Assembly (NCBI RefSeq): GCF_029227915.1
Contig: NC_079876.1
Coordinates: 7,070,001-7,134,000, forward strand
DNA length: 64,000 nucleotides
Source of the DNA: Hydractinia symbiolongicarpus
Taxonomy: Eukaryota > Cnidaria > Hydrozoa > Anthoathecata > Hydractiniidae
Reading direction: 5' to 3'
Positions 36,848 through 49,149 of this stretch are shown one piece after another (positions within the stretch are counted from its first letter, which is position 1; every line of letters starts with the position of its first letter). Made by a program: the position numbers and the translations under genes. The notes under the pieces were generated by a model. The model saw only the letters and a program-made list of their open reading frames with translations. It made no database searches and was not told where the DNA came from.

Positions 36848-37372
36848 AGTTAGGGGGTAGCCACAAGCAACATTTTTCACATCTAACACTGGTTTATTGC
36901 TTATATTTATCTTATTGAGTGCACAATTCTCATTTAAAATAATGATATTTACCGATTTATGAAGTCTTGTGAAAGGTCATTTCCGAGGACCAATTTCTTT
37001 CAGAAAAAAAGTGGCAGCCACAAACCACTGGTTTTATTTGATAAAACAGGCTATCAGCTTTCAGAAACACATGTCTTAAAGCATGAATTTGCGTTGAAAG
37101 GCAAATATCTTCATTTTCCACCAACTTATAAAATTTTATAATCAAAACATTGCTATTCTTTCTGTCTCCTCCCAACAAAAGTGAAAGTGTTCGGATAGTC
37201 GAATCTAGAGTTTTTGTATAGTCCAAGGCCTGCTCTACTAAAATAAAATCCTTTTAGGGGACGATCTCTACCGCAGAGACTCAAAAAACATTTGTTTATA
37301 AGGGAAATTAGAAGCACGTGCGATGGTGGCCATTATGAATCGCTTGCGGCAGAAAATTTGATAACAAATAAT
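36848..37372. other. interior of the 3.56-kb element, right of the nested element; no gene recognised
   Basis: This is non-satellite sequence between the nested element and the right end. It holds an 89-codon open frame on the minus strand (37226 to 36957), overlapped by a 60-codon plus-strand frame (36959-37141). The minus-strand product is less biased in composition than expected from AT-rich noise, with a CGCHFF stretch near its C-terminus, but I recognise no family and do not credit either frame as a gene. It may be a decayed fragment of a coding region. Confidence 0.55.
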
Positions 37373-37413
37373 GGCGCATGCGCACACTTTTTTTCCTGCC
37401 GTAAATGACCGTG
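37373..37413 (-). repeat. right terminal inverted repeat of the 3.56-kb element
   Basis: This is the 41-bp right end. The 25 bp at 37373-37397 are the exact reverse complement of the left end's inner 25 bp, and 37407-37413 (GACCGTG) pairs with the left terminal CACGGTC. Confidence 0.88.
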
Positions 37414-37417
37414 TGTA
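37414..37417. repeat. target-site duplication TGTA, right
   Basis: This is the right partner of 33847-33850. The satellite resumes immediately with gtggtgaaaaaataattt and the cggaaaatgag form, which also follows gcgttgtag in intact sister monomers. Confidence 0.8.
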
Positions 37418-38879
37418 GTGGTGAAAAAATAATTTAAAAAATCGTTCGGAAAATGAGTTTACTCCCTGGGTACTTTCTTTGTATACTTTTGACTATACGG
37501 GCCGAGTCCGGGGTTTACGGGAAATGGCGGGTTTTTGTTTGCCGGCGATTAAACTTCTTTTATTCAGCGTCTCATCAAAAATGAAAACATTTTTGAAAAC
37601 CACAAGTCTCATGCGTTTTAGTGGTGAAAAAGTATTTTAAAAAATCGTTCGGGAAATGAGTTTACTCCCTGGGTACTTTCTTTATATACTTTTGATTATA
37701 CGGGCCGAGTCCAGGGTTTACGGGAAATGGCGGGTTTTCGTTTGCCGGCAATTAAACTTCTTTTATTCAGCGTCTCATCAAAAATGAAAACATTTTTAAA
37801 AACTACAAGTCTCATGGGCTTTAGTGGTGAAATAATAATTTAAAAAATCGTTCGGGAAATGAGTTTACACCCTGGGTACTTTCTTTGTATACTTTTGACT
37901 ATACGGGCCGAGTCCGGGATTTACGGGAAATAGCAGGTTTTCGTTTCCCGGCGATTAAACTTCTTTCATTCAGCGTCTCATAAAAAATAAAAATATTTTT
38001 GAAAACTACAAGTCTCATGCGTTTTAGTGGTGAAAAAATAATTTAAAAAATCGTTCGGGAAATGAGTTTACTCCCTGGGTACTTTCTTTGTATACTTTTG
38101 ATTATACGGGCCGAGTGCAGGGTTTACGGGAAATGGCGGGTTTTCGTTTGCCGGCGATTAAACTTCTTTTATTCAGCGTCTCATCAAAAATGAAAACATT
38201 TTTAAAAACTACAAGTCTCATGCGTTTTAGTGGTGAAAAAATAATTTAAAAAATCGTTCGGGAAATGAGTTTACTCCCTGGGTACTTTCTTTGTATACTT
38301 TTGATTATACGGGCCGAGTCCAGGGTTTACGGGAAATGGCGGGTTTTCGTTTGCCGGCGATTAAACTTCTTTTATTCAGCGTCTCATCAAAAATGAAAAC
38401 ATTTTTAAAAACTACAAGTCTCATGGGCTTTAGTGGTGAAATAATAATTTAAAAAATCGTTCGGGAAATGAGTTTACACCCTGGGTACTTTCTTTGTATA
38501 CTTTTGACCATACGGGCCGAGTCCGGGATTTACGGGAAATCGCAGGTTTTCGTTTGCCGGCTATTAAACTTCTTTCATTCAGCGTCTCATCAAAAATGAA
38601 AACATTTTTGAAAACTACAAGTCTCATGCGTTTTAGTGGTGAAAAAAAAATTAAAAAATCGTTCGGGAAATAAGTTTACTCCCTGGGTACTTTCTTTTTA
38701 TACATTCGACTATACGGGCCAAGCCCGGGATTTACGGAAATCGCAGGATTTCGTTTGCCGGCGATTAAACCTCTTTCATTAAGCGTCTCATCAAAAATGA
38801 AAACATTTTTGAAAACTACAAGTCTCATGCGTTTTAGTGGTGAAAAAATAATTTAAAAAATCGTTCGGGAAATGAGTTT

Positions 38880-41800
38880 ACTCCCTGGGTACTTTCTTTG
38901 TATACTTTGGACTATACGGGCCGAGTCCGGGATTTACGGGAAATCGCGGATTTTCGTTTGAGGGCGATTAAACTTCTTTTATTCCGCGTCTCATCAAAAA
39001 TGAAAACATTTTTGAAAACTAAAAGTCTCATGCGTTGTAGTGGTGAAAAAATAATTTAAAAAATCGTTCGGAAAATGAGTTTACTTCCTGGGTACTTTCT
39101 TTGTATACTTTTGACTATACGGGCCGAGTCCGGGGTTTACGGGAAATGGCGGGTTTTCGTTTGCCGGCGATTAAACTTCTTTTATTCAGAGTCTTATCAA
39201 AAATGAAAACATTTTTGAAAACTACAAGTCTCATGCGTTTTAGTGGTGAAAAAATATTTTAAAAAATCGTTCGGGAAATGAGTTTACTCCCTGGGTACTT
39301 TCTTTGTATAATTTTGACTATATGGGCCGAGTCCGGGATTTACGGGAAGTCGCGGGTTTTCGTTTGCCGGCGTTTAAACTTCTTTTATTCAGCGTCTCAT
39401 CAAAAATGAAAACATTTTTAAACACTACAAGTCTCATGGGCTTTAGTGGTGAAATAATAATTAGAAAAAATCGTTCGGGAAATGAGTTTACACCCTGGGT
39501 ACTTTCTTTGTGTACTTTTGACTATACGGGCCGAGTCCGGGATTTACGGGAAATCGCAGGTTTTCGTTTGCCGGCGATTAAACTTCTTTTATTCGGCGTC
39601 TCATCAAAAATGAAAACATTTTTGAAAACTACAAGTCTCATGCGTTTTAGTGGTGAAAAAATAATTAAAAAAATCGTTCGGAAAATGAGTTTACTCCCTG
39701 GGTACTTTCTTTGTATACTTTTGACTATACGGGCCGAGTCCGGGGTTTACGGGAAATGGCGGGTTTTCGTTTGCCGGGGATTAAACTTCTTTTATTCAGC
39801 GTCTCATCAAAAATAAAAACATTTTTGAAAACTACAAGTCTCATGCGTTTTAGTGGTGAAAAAGTATTTTAAAAAATCGTTCGGGAAATGAGTTTACTCC
39901 CTGGGTACTTTCTTTATATACTTTTGATTATACGGGCCGAGTCCAGGGTTTACGGGAAATGGCGGGTTTTCGTTTGCCGGCAATTAAACTTCTTTTATTC
40001 GGCGTCTCATCAAAAATGAAAACATTTTTAAAAACTACAAGTCTCATGCGTTTTAGTGGTGAAAAAATATTTTAAAAAATCGTTCGGGAAATGAGTTTAC
40101 TCCCTGGGTACTTTCTTTGTATAATTTTGACTATATGGGCCGAGTCCGGGATTTACGGGAAGTCGCGGGTTTTCGTTTGCCGGCGTTTAAACTTCTTTTA
40201 TTCAGCGTCTCATCAAAAATGAAAACATTTTTCAACACTACAAGTCTCATGCGTTTTAGTGGTGAAAAAGTATTTTAAAAAATCGTTCGGGAAATGAGTT
40301 TACTCCCTGGGTACTTTCTTTATATACTTTTGATTATACGGGCCGAGTCCAGGGTTTACGGGAAATGGCGGGTTTTCGTTTGCCGGCAATTAAACTTCTT
40401 TTATTCGGCGTCTCATCAAAAATGAAAACATTTTTAAAAACTACAAGTCTCATGCGTTTTAGTGGTGAAAAAATATTTTAAAAAATCGTTCGGGAAATGA
40501 GTTTACTCCCTGGGTACTTTCTTTGTATAATTTTGACTATATGGGCCGAGTCCGGGATTTACGGGAAGTCGCGGGTTTTCGTTTGCCGGCGTTTAAACTT
40601 CTTTTATTCAGCGTCTCATCAAAAATGAAAACATTTTTCAACACTACAAGTCTCAAGGGCTTTAGTGGTGAAATAATAATTTAAAAAATCGTTCGGGAAA
40701 TGAGTTTACACCCTGGGTACTTTCTTTGTGTACTTTTCACTATACGGGCCGAGTCCGGGATTTACGGGAAATCGCAGGTTTTCGTTTGCCGGCGATTAAA
40801 CTTCTTTTATTCGGCGTCTCATCAAAAATGAAAACATTTTTGAAAACTACAAGTCTCATGCGTTTTAGTGGTGAAAAAATAATTTAAAAATCGTTCGGAA
40901 AATGAGTTTACTCCCTGGGTACTTTCTTTGAATACTTTTGACTATACGGGCCGAGTCCGGGCTTTACGGAAAATGGCGAGTTTTCGTTTGCCGGCGATTA
41001 AACTTCTTTTATTCAGCGTCTCATCAAAAATAAAAACATTTTTGAAAACTACAAGTCTCATGCGTTTTAGTGGTGAAAAAGTATTTTAAAAAATCGTTCG
41101 GGAAATGAGTTTACTCCCTGGGTACTTTCTTTATATACTTTTGATTATACGGGCCGAGTCAAGGGTTTACGGGAAATGGCGGGTTTTCGTTTGCCGGCAA
41201 TTAAACTTCTTTTATTCGGCGTCTCATCAAAAATGAAAACATTTTTAAAAACTACAAGTCTCATGGGCTTTAGTGGTGAAATAATAATTTAAAAAATCGT
41301 TCGGGAAATGAGTTTACACCCTGGGTACTTTCTTTGTATACTTTTGACTATACGGGCCGAGTCCGGGATTTACGTGAAATCGCAGGTTTTCCTTTGCCGG
41401 CGATTAAACTTCTTTCATTCAGCGTCTCATCAAAAATGAAAACATTTTTAAAAACTACAAGTCTCATGCGTTTTAGTGGTGAAAAAATAATTTAAAAAAT
41501 CGTTCGGGAAATGAGTTTACTCCCTGGGTACTTTCTTTCTATACTTTTGACTATGCGGGCCGAGTACGGGGTTTACGGGAAATGGCGGGTTTTCGTTTGC
41601 CGGCGATTAAACTTCTTTTATTCAGCGTCTCATCAAAAATGAAAACATTTTTAAACACTACAAGTCTCATGGGCTTTAGTGGTGAAATAATAATTTAAAA
41701 AATCGTTCGGGAAATGAGTTTACACCCTGGGTACTTTCTTTGTGTAATTTTGACTATACGGGCCGAGTCCGGGATTTACGGGAAGTCGCAGGTTTTCGTT

Positions 41801-44800
41801 TGCCGGCGATTAAACTTCTTTTATTCGGCGTCTCATCAAAAAGTATTTTAAAAAATCGTTCGGGAAATGAGTTTACTCCCTGGGTACTTTCTTTATATAC
41901 TTTTGATTATACGGGCCGAGTACAGGGTTTACGGGAAATGGCGGGTTTTCGTTTGCCGGCAATTAAACTTCTTTTATTCGGCGTCTCATCAAAAATGAAA
42001 ACATTTTTAAAAACTACAAGTCTCATGGGCTTTAGTGGTGAAATAATAATTTAAAAAATCGTTCGGGAAATGAGTTTACTCCCTGGGTACTTTCTTTGTA
42101 TACTTTTGATTATACGGGCCGAGTCCAGGGTTTACGGGAAATGGCGGGTTTTCGTTTGCCGGCGATTAAACTTCTCTTATTCAGCGTCTCATCAAAAATA
42201 AAAACATTTTTAAAAACTACAAGTCTCATGGGCTTTAGTGGTGAAATATTAATTTAAAAAATCGTTCGGGAAATGAGTTTACACCCTGGGTACTTTCTTT
42301 GTATACTTTTGACTATACGGGCCGAGTCCGGGATTTACGGGAAATCGCAGGTTTTCGTTTGCCGGCGATTAAACTTCTTCCATTCAGCGTCTCATCAAAA
42401 ATAAAAACATTTTTGAAAACAACAAGTCTCATGCGTTTTAGTGGTAAAAAAATAATTTAAAAAATCGTTTTAGAAATGAGTTTACTCACAGGGTACTTTC
42501 TTTGTATACATTCGACCATACGGACTAAGCCCGGGATTTACGGGAAATCTCGGGTTTTTGTTTGCCGGTGATTAAACCACTTTCATTAAGCGTCTCATCA
42601 AAAATGAAAACATTTCTGAAAACTACAAGTCTCATGCGTTTTAGTGGTGAAAAAATAATTTAAAAAATCGTTCGGGAAATGAGTTTACTCCCTGGGTACT
42701 TTCTTTGTATACTTTTGACTATACGGGCCGAGTCCGGGATATACGGGAAATCGCGGGTTCTCGTTTGCCGGCGATTAAACTTCTCTTATTCAGCGTCTCA
42801 TCAAAAATGAAAACATTTTTAAAAACTACAAGTCTCATGGGCTTTAGTGGTGAAATATTAATTTAAAAAATCGTTCGGGAAATGAGTTTACACCCTGGGT
42901 ACTTTCTTTGTATACTTTTGACTATACGGGCCGAGTCCGGGATTTACGGGAAATCGCAGGTTTTCGTTTGCCGGCGATTAAACTTCTTCCATTCAGCGTC
43001 TCATCAAAAATAAAAACATTTTTGAAAACAACAAGTCTTATGCGTTTTAGTGGTAAAAAAATAATTTAAAAAATCGTTTTGGAAATGAGTTTACTCACAG
43101 GGTACTTTCTTTGTATACATTCGACTATACGGACTAAGCCCGGGATTTACGGGAAATCTCGGGTTTTTGTTTGCCGGTGATTAAACCACTTTCATTAAGC
43201 GTCTCATCAAAAATGAAAACATTTCTGAAAACTACAAGTCTCATGCGTTTTAGTGGTGAAAAAATAATTTAAAAAATCGTTCGGGAAATGAGTTTACTCC
43301 CTGGGTACTTTCTTTGTATACTTTTGACTATACGGGCCGAGTCCGGGATATACGGGAAATCGCGGGTTCTCGTTTGCCGGCGATTAAACTTCTTTTATTC
43401 AGCGTCTCATCAAAAATGAAAACATTTTTAAAAACTACAAGTCTCATGCGTTTTAGTGGTGAAAAAGTATTTTAAAAAATCGTTCGGGAAATGAGTTTAC
43501 TCCCTGGGTACTTTCTTTGTATACTTTGGACTATACGGGCCGAGTCCGGGATTTACGGGAAATCGCGGATTTTCGTTTGAGGGCGATTAAACTTCTTTTA
43601 TTCCGCGTCTCATCAAAAATGAAAACATTTTTGAAAACTAAAAGTCTCATGCGTTGTAGTGGTGAAAAAATAATTTAAAAAGTCGTTCGGAAAATGAGTT
43701 TACTTCCTGGGTACTTTCTTTGTATACTTTTGACTATACGGGCCGAGTCCGGGGTTTACGGGAAATGGCGGGTTTTCGTTTGCCGGCGATTAAACTTCTT
43801 TTATTCAGAGTCTTATCAAAAATGAAAACATTTTTGAAAACTACAAGTCTCATGCGTTTTAGTGGTGAAAAAATATTTTAAAAAATCGTTCGGGAAATGA
43901 GTTTACTCCCTGGGTACTTTCTTTGTATAATTTTGACTATATGGGCCGAGTCCGGGATTTACGGGAAGTCGCGGGTTTTCGTTTGCCGGCGTTTAAACTT
44001 CTTTTATTCAGCGTCTCATCAAAAATGAAAACATTTTTAAACACTACAAGTCTCATGGGCTTTAGTGGTGAAATAATAATTAAAAAAAATCGTTCGGGAA
44101 ATGAGTTTACACCCTGGGTACTTTCTTTGTGTACTTTTGACTATACGGGCCGAGTCCGGGATTTACGGGAAATCGCAGGTTTTCGTTTGCCGGCGATTAA
44201 ACTTCTTTTATTCGGCGTCTCATCAAAAATGAAAACATTTTTGAAAACTACAAGTCTCATGCGTTTTAGTGGTGAAAAAATAATTAAAAAAATCGTTCGG
44301 AAAATGAGTTTACTCCCTGGGTACTTTCTTTGTATACTTTTGACTATACGGGCCGAGTCCGGGGTTTACGGGAAATGGCGGGTTTTCGTTTGCCGGGGAT
44401 TAAACTTCTTTTATTCAGCGTCTCATCAAAAATAAAAACATTTTTGAAAACTACAAGTCTTATGCGTTTTAGTGGTGAAAAAGTATTTTAAAAAATCGTT
44501 CGGGAAATGAGTTTACTCCCTGGATACTTTCTTTATATACTTTTGATTATACGGGCCGAGTCCAGGGTTTACGGGAAATGGCGGGTTTTCGTTTGCCGGC
44601 AATTAAACTTCTTTTATTCGGCGTCTCATCAAAAATGAAAACATTTTTAAAAACTACAAGTCTCATGCGTTTTAGTGGTGAAAAAATATTTTAAAAAATC
44701 GTTCGGGAAATGAGTTTACTCCCTGGGTACTTTCTTTGTATAATTTTGACTATATGGGCCGAGTCCGGGATTTACGGGAAGTCGCGGGTTTTCGTTTGCC

Positions 44801-46050
44801 GGCGTTTAAACTTCTTTTATTCAGCGTCTCATCAAAAATGAAAACATTTTTCAACACTACAAGTCTCAAGGGCTTTAGTGGGGAAATAATAATTTAAAAA
44901 ATCGTTCGGGAAATGAGTTTACACCCTGGGTACTTTCTTTGTGTACTTTTCACTATACGGGCCGAGTCCGGGATTTACGGGAAATCGCAGGTTTTCGTTT
45001 GCCGGCGATTAAACTTCTTTTATTCGGCGTCTCATCAAAAATGAAAACATTTTTGAAAACTACAAGTCTCATGCGTTTTAGTGGTGAAAAAGTATTTTAA
45101 AAAATCGTTCGGGAAATGAGTTTACTCCCTGGGTACTTTCTTTATATACTTTTGATTATACGGGCCGAGTCAAGGGTTTACGGGAAATGGCGGGTTTTCG
45201 TTTGCCGGCAATTAAACTTCTTTTATTCGGCGTCTCATCAAAAATGGAAACATTTTTAAAAACTACAAGTCTCATGGGCTTTAGTGGTGAAATAATAATT
45301 TAAAAAATCGTTCGGGAAATGAGTTTACACCCTGGGTACTTTCTTTGTATACTTTTGACTATACGGGCCGAGTCCGGGATTTACGTGAAATCGCAGGTTT
45401 TCCTTTGCCGGCGATTAAACTTCTTTCATTCAGCGTCTCATCCAAAATGAAAACATTTTTAAAAACTACAAGTCTCATGCGTTTTAGTGGTGAAAAAAGT
45501 AATTTAAAAAATCGTTCGGGAAATGAGTTTACTCCCTGGGTACTTTCTTTCTATACTTTTGACTATGCGGGCCGAGTACGGGGTTTACGGGAAATGGCGG
45601 GTTTTCGTTTGCCGGCGATTAAACTTCTTTTATTCAGCGTCTCATCAAAAACGAAAACATTTTTAAACACTACAAGTCTCATGGGCTTTAGTGGTGAAAT
45701 AATAATTTAAAAAATCGTTCGGGAAATGAGTTTACACCCTGGGTACTTTCTTTGTGTAATTTTGACTATACGGGCCGAGTCCGGGATTTACGGGAAGTCG
45801 CAGGTTTTCGTTTGCCGGCGATTAAACTTCTTTTATTCGGCGTCTCATCAAAAATGAAAACATTTTTGAAAACTACAAGTCTCATGCGTTTTAGTGGTGA
45901 AAAAATAATTTAAAAAATCGTTCGGAAAATGAGTTTACTCCCTGGGTACTTTCTTTGTATACTTTTGACTATACGGGCCGAGTCCGGGGTTTACGGGAAA
46001 TGGCGGGTTTTCGTTTGCCGGCGATTAAACTTCTTTTATTCAGCGTCTCA
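38880..46050 (+). repeat. 4619-bp higher-order repeat (23 monomers less 50 bp)
   Basis: The run starting tataattttgactatatggg at about 39304 recurs at 43923, and the two copies give 170-residue translations that differ at one residue. The upstream tactttggac monomer (about 38905 and 43524) follows the same spacing. The distance equals 23 units minus 50 bp, and the missing 50 bp are the internal deletion at about 41840. Within copy one, about 39850-40660 also shows a local 2-monomer alternation of ctttatatac and tataatttt units. Confidence 0.75.
41790..41870 (+). repeat. satellite monomer with a 50-bp internal deletion
   Basis: At 41832-41850 gcgtctcatcaaaaa joins directly to gtattttaaaaaatcg, skipping the dyad and the unit start. 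The deletion ends share aaaaa, consistent with slippage or microhomology-mediated loss. The matching monomer of the second higher-order copy (near 45840) is intact, so the loss followed that duplication. Confidence 0.85.
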
Positions 46051-48760
46051 TCAAAAATGAAAACATTTTTGAAAACTACAAGTCTCATGCGTTTTAGTGG
46101 TGAAAAAGTATTTTAAAAAATCGTTCGGGAAATGAGTTTACTCCCTGGGTACTTTCTTTATATACTTTTGATTATACGGGCCGAGTACAGGGTTTACGGG
46201 AAATGGCGGGTTTTCGTTTGCCGGCAATTAAACTTCTTTTATTCGGCGTCTCATCAAAAATGAAAACATTTTTAAAAACTACAAGTCTCATGGGCTTTAG
46301 TGGTGAAATAATAATTTAAAAAATCGTTCGGGAAATGAGTTTACTCCCTGGGTACTTTCTTTGTATACTTTTGATTATACGGGCCGAGTCCAGGGTTTAC
46401 GGGAAATGGCGGGTTTTCGTTTGCCGGCGATTAAACTTCTCTTATTCAGCGTCTCATCAAAAATGAAAACATTTTTAAAAACTACAAGTCTCATGGGCTT
46501 TAGTGGTGAAATATTAATTTAAAAAATCGTTCGGGAAATGAGTTTACACCCTGGGTACTTTCTTTGTATACTTTTGACTATACGGGCCGAGTCCGGGATT
46601 TACGGGAAATCGCAGGTTTTCGTTTGCCGGCGATTAAACTTCTTCCATTCAGCGTCTCATCAAAAATAAAAACATTTTTGAAAACAACAAGTCTCATGCG
46701 TTTTAGTGGTAAAAAAATAATTTAAAAAATCGTTTTAGAAATGAGTTTACTCACAGGGTACTTTCTTTGTATACATTCGACCATACGGACTAAGCCCGGG
46801 ATTTACGGGAAATCTCGGGTTTTTGTTTGCCGGTGATTAAACCACTTTCATTAAGCGTCTCATCAAAAATGAAAACATTTCTGAAAACTACAAGTCTCAT
46901 GCGTTTTAGTGGTGAAAAAATAATTTAAAAAATCGTTCGGGAAATGAGTTTACTCCCTGGGTACTTTCTTTGTATACTTTTGACTATACGGGCCGAGTCC
47001 GGGATATACGGGAAATCGCGGGTTCTCGTTTGCCGGCGATTAAACTTCTCTTATTCAGCGTCTCATCAAAAATGAAAACATTTTTAAAAACTACAAGTCT
47101 CATGGGCTTTAGTGGTGAAATATTAATTTAAAAAATCGTTCGGGAAATGAGTTTACACCCTGGGTACTTTCTTTGTATACTTTTGACTATACGGGCCGAG
47201 TCCGGGATTTACGGGAAATCGCAGGTTTTCGTTTGCCGGCGATTAAACTTCTTCCATTCAGCGTCTCATCAAAAATAAAAACATTTTTGAAAACAACAAG
47301 TCTCATGCGTTTTAGTGGTAAAAAAATAATTTAAAAAATCGTTTTGGAAATGAGTTTACTCACAGGGTACTTTCTTTGTATACATTCGACTATACGGACG
47401 AAGCCCGGGATTTACGGGAAATCTCGGGTTTTTGTTTGCCGGTGATTAAACCACTTTCATTAAGCGTCTCATCAAAAATGAAAACATTTCTGAAAACTAC
47501 AAGTCTCATGCGTTTTAGTGGTGAAAAAATAATTTAAAAAATCGTTCGGGAAATGAGTTTACTCCCTGGGTACTTTCTTTGTATACTTTTGACTATACGG
47601 GCCGAGTCCGGGATATACGGGAAATCGCGGGTTCTCGTTTGCCGGCGATTAAACTTCTTTCATTCAGCGTCTCATCAAAAATGAAAACATTTTTAAAAAC
47701 TACAAGTCTCATGCGTTTTAGTGGTGAAAAAGTATTTTAAAAAATCGTTCGGGAAATGAGTTTACTCCCTGGGTACTTTCTTTATATACTTTTGATTATA
47801 CGGGCCGAGTCCAGGGTTTACGGGAAATGGCGGGTTTTCGTTTGCCGACAATTAAACTTCTTTTATTCGGCGTCTCATCAAAAATGAAAACATTTTTAAA
47901 AACTACAAGTCTCATGGGCTTTAGTGGTGAAATAATAATTTAAAAAATCGTTCGGGAAATGAGTTTACTCCCTGGGTACTTTCTTTGTATACTTTTGATT
48001 ATACGGGCCGAGTCCAGGGTTTACGGGAAATGGCGGGTTTTCGTTTGCCGGCGATTAAACTTCTCTTATTCAGCGTCTCATCAAAAATGAAAACATTTTT
48101 AAAAACTACAAGTCTCATGGGCTTTAGTGGTGAAATATTAATTTAAAAAATCGTTCGGGAAATGAGTTTACACCCTGGGTACTTTCTTTGTATACTTTTG
48201 ACTATACGGGCCGAGTCCGGGATTTACGGGAAATCGCAGGTTTTCGTTTGCCGGCGATTAAACTTCTTCCATTCAGCGTCTCATCAAAAATAAAAACATT
48301 TTTGAAAACAACAAGTCTCATGCGTTTTAGTGGTAAAAAAATAATTTAAAAAATCGTTTTGGAAATGAGTTTACTCACAGGGTACTTTCTTTGTATACAT
48401 TCGACTATACGGACTAAGCCCGGGATTTACGGGAAATCTCGGGTTTTTGTTTGCCGGTGATTAAACCACTTTCATTAAGCGTCTCATCAAAAATGAAAAC
48501 ATTTCTGAAAACTACAAGTCTCATGCGTTTTAGTGGTGAAAAAATAATTTAAAAAATCGTTCGGGAAATGAGTTTACTCCCTGGGTACTTTCTTTGTATA
48601 CTTTTGACTATACGGGCCGAGTCCGGGATATACGGGAAATCGCGGGTTCTCGTTTGCCGGCGATTAAACTTCTTTTATTCAGCGTCTCATCAAAAATGAA
48701 AACATCTTTAAAAACTACAAGTCTCATGGGCTTTAGTGGTGAAATAATAATTTAAAAAAT
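41843..48760 (+). repeat. 4265-bp repeat with internal 609-bp (3-monomer) units
   Basis: The marker cttctcttattcag occurs at 42171, 42780, 46436, 47045 and 48060. This gives 609-bp (3-monomer) steps inside each block, 4265 bp between blocks, and 1624 bp (8 monomers) from 46436 to 48060. The rare gttttagaaatgag also follows the 4265-bp spacing (about 42468 and 46733). The 3-monomer unit is ttctcttattc type, cttccattcag type, then cacagggtac type. Confidence 0.75.
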
Positions 48761-48925
48761 CGTTTGGGAAATTAGTTTACTCCCTGGGTACTTTCTTTGT
48801 ATACTTTTAACTATGCGGGCCAAGCCCGGGATTTACGGGAAATCTCGGGTTTTCGTTTGCCGGCGATTAAATTTCTTTTATTCAGCGTCTCATCAAAAAT
48901 GAAAACATTTTTGAAAACTACAAGT

Positions 48926-49031
48926 TTCATGCGTTTTAGTGGTGAAAAGATAATTGTAGAAATCGTTTCGGAAATGAGTTTACTCACAGGGTACTTTCTT
49001 TGTATACATTCGACTATACGGGCCAAGCCTC
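48926..49031. other. orientation switch of the satellite (inverted junction)
   Basis: Forward satellite ends in gggccaagcc near 49029, and reverse-complement satellite begins with acttgtag at about 49032. Reading outward, forward caagt ending at 48925 is the counterpart of acttg starting at 49032, so the arms form a long imperfect inverted repeat around a 106-bp spacer that is itself most of a monomer. The monomer before the junction has private changes (gaaaagataattgtagaa, gtttcgg). Two or three bases at the joint (tcg) fit neither side cleanly. Confidence 0.9.
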
Positions 49032-49149
49032 GACTTGTAGTTTTCAGAAATGTTTTCATTTTTGATGAGACGCTGAATAAAAGAAGTTTAATCGCCGGCA
49101 AACGAATACCTGCGATTTCCCGTAAATCCCGGACTCGGCCCGTATAGTC

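Larger units (their letters stand above)
33851..37413. mobile_element. 3563-bp non-autonomous DNA transposon-like insertion in the satellite
   Basis: Satellite stops and resumes in phase around this block, which shares no sequence with the repeat. The ends are inverted repeats beginning CACGGTC, and the flanks carry a TGTA duplication, so it is a cut-and-paste-type DNA element. I found no long open reading frame or DDE-type transposase; the longest frames are under 90 codons, so it would need a transposase in trans. CAC ends with a 4-bp duplication recall Chapaev-like members of the CACTA/Mirage/Chapaev group, but that assignment is tentative. The interior is AT-rich, unlike the satellite, and contains at least one nested element. 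Only one copy occurs in the window, so insertion followed the last local amplification or was not included in it. Confidence 0.85.
37414..49031 (+). repeat. 203-bp satellite array, forward arm, second part
   Basis: About 57 more monomers continue in the orientation and phase of the first part, which confirms that the transposon split one array. No gene is present. Higher-order structure is visible (separate entries). The last unit is truncated at the orientation switch after gggccaagcc. Confidence 0.97.

Noticed and set aside
39304-39816. A 170-codon open frame, nearly repeated at 43923-44435, and many 60- to 121-codon frames across the array
   Set aside because: They translate the satellite itself. 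The 203-bp period is not a multiple of three, so frames stay open over two units only where a chance indel corrects the phase. The second copy is explained by the 4619-bp duplication. Strands overlap and no family motif is seen.
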